Assembly (NCBI GenBank): GCA_050261415.1
Contig: JBLNDG010000192.1
Location: 1-5,410 of the forward strand
Length of the DNA: 5,410 bases
Reading direction: 5' to 3'
Source of the DNA: JBLNDG01 sp050261415
Lineage (GTDB): Bacteria > Bacillota > Clostridia > Lutisporales > Lutisporaceae
Part shown: one piece after another, positions 5,120 to 5,410 of the stretch
Layout: each line of letters starts with the position of its first letter
Position numbering within the stretch: the stretch's first letter is position 1
Notes under the pieces: generated by a model
Told to the model about the DNA's origin: nothing
What the model saw: the letters and a program-made list of their open reading frames with translations, nothing else
The model's database searches: none
Made by a program: the position numbers and the translations under genes

Positions 5120-5410
5120 TCAGTCGGAGTCAGTAAAAATAAACTCACTGCCGTTCCATACATATTTTCCCTGGGTAAAACCATTACCAGCCATATTGCT
5201 GAGAGTGACTTCGAAACCGGTTTCTCCATCTTTCAGTAAAGGAAATCTTGCTTCTCCCCCCGCGCTGTAAACAAAGCCATCTTCCTTATAGCCAACAACC
5301 GGCAGATTATAAACTGTTCCCTCTGGATTGATACTGAATAAAAGATATTGAAATTCCGGGCTGTTTTTGACTGGCCGGCCAATTGCAAAATCATAATTGC
5401 CGTCTGTATT
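5120..5410 (-). CDS. C-terminal end of an unrecognised protein (N-terminus outside window)
   Basis: On the minus strand one frame is open from the window edge at 5410 to TGA at 5122-5120, giving 96 residues. It has no start in the window because the gene begins to the right. The protein is rich in Gly, Asn and aromatic residues, with alternating hydrophobic/polar stretches typical of beta structure: FQYLLFSINPEGTVYNL, GYKEDGFVYSAGG, GFEVTLSNMAGNGF, and the ending KYVWNGSEFIFTDSD. I do not recognise a family, but an exported beta-rich protein, perhaps also a repeat protein like the gene that follows, would fit. The ending looks natural. There are 151 bases between its stop and the propeller ATG with no evident terminator, so the two may form an operon. 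A 80-residue ORF in another frame (4987-5229) overlaps it and I regard that as a shadow. Confidence 0.65.
   Translation of the reverse strand, partial: NTDGNYDFAIGRPVKNSPEFQYLLFSINPEGTVYNLPVVGYKEDGFVYSAGGEARFPLLKDGETGFEVTLSNMAGNGFTQGKYVWNGSEFIFTDSD

Noticed and set aside
4987..5229. 80-codon minus-strand ORF overlapping the partial gene at the right edge
   Set aside because: Most of it overlaps, in another frame, the more protein-like frame 5120-5410. Its tail covers the ribosome binding site region of the propeller gene.
1..5410. Insertion sequences, phage genes, CRISPR arrays, toxin-antitoxin pairs, tRNA or rRNA genes, riboswitches
   Set aside because: I looked for regularly spaced repeats, terminal inverted repeats, transposase/integrase-like motifs and RNA gene landmarks and saw none.

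Overview
The window looks like a low-conservation, partly decayed stretch of a chromosome from an anaerobic, sporulating-type Firmicute. A Peptococcaceae relative such as Desulfosporosinus or Desulfitobacterium would fit, but that placement is inference. It rests on strong AGGAGG-type ribosome binding sites, GTG/ATG starts, a classical lipobox lipoprotein, short CCCGGG-cored stem-loops at gene ends, and debris resembling a tungsten aldehyde:ferredoxin oxidoreductase.

Layout, left to right. Bases 1-281 (+) are the 3' end of a potC-type polyamine ABC permease. It is GC-rich and followed directly by about 180 bases of equally GC-rich debris that reads in pieces like the C-terminal part of an aldehyde:ferredoxin oxidoreductase. 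A perfect 17-bp stem-loop (472-508) ends this block, and the sequence then turns AT-rich. From about 600 to 1851 (+) lies an exported M23-family zinc peptidase. All its active-site residues are intact, but it is broken by an in-frame TAA at 1003 and has no usable start. A stem-loop follows. At 2048-3052 (+) is an intact lipoprotein with a coiled coil and an SH3-like region.

From about 3060 onward the genes are on the minus strand. There is a small unrecognised reading frame split by an in-frame TGA (3111-3344), a 5'-truncated VanZ-family membrane protein (3361-3648), a strong terminator (3690-3719), an intact exported beta-propeller (TolB/PD40-like) protein (3772-4968), and the C-terminal end of another protein that leaves the window at 5410.

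There is no obvious joint pathway. Three of the products (M23 peptidase, lipoprotein, beta-propeller) carry export signals and would act at or outside the membrane. Four of the eight coding segments appear broken, which suggests a region tolerating loss rather than a maintained operon. I see no phage, transposase, CRISPR array, tRNA or rRNA. I found no convincing new system; the most useful leads are the decayed genes missed by ordinary ORF calling, the TGA-split small ORF, and the stem-loop that encloses a perfect Shine-Dalgarno sequence.
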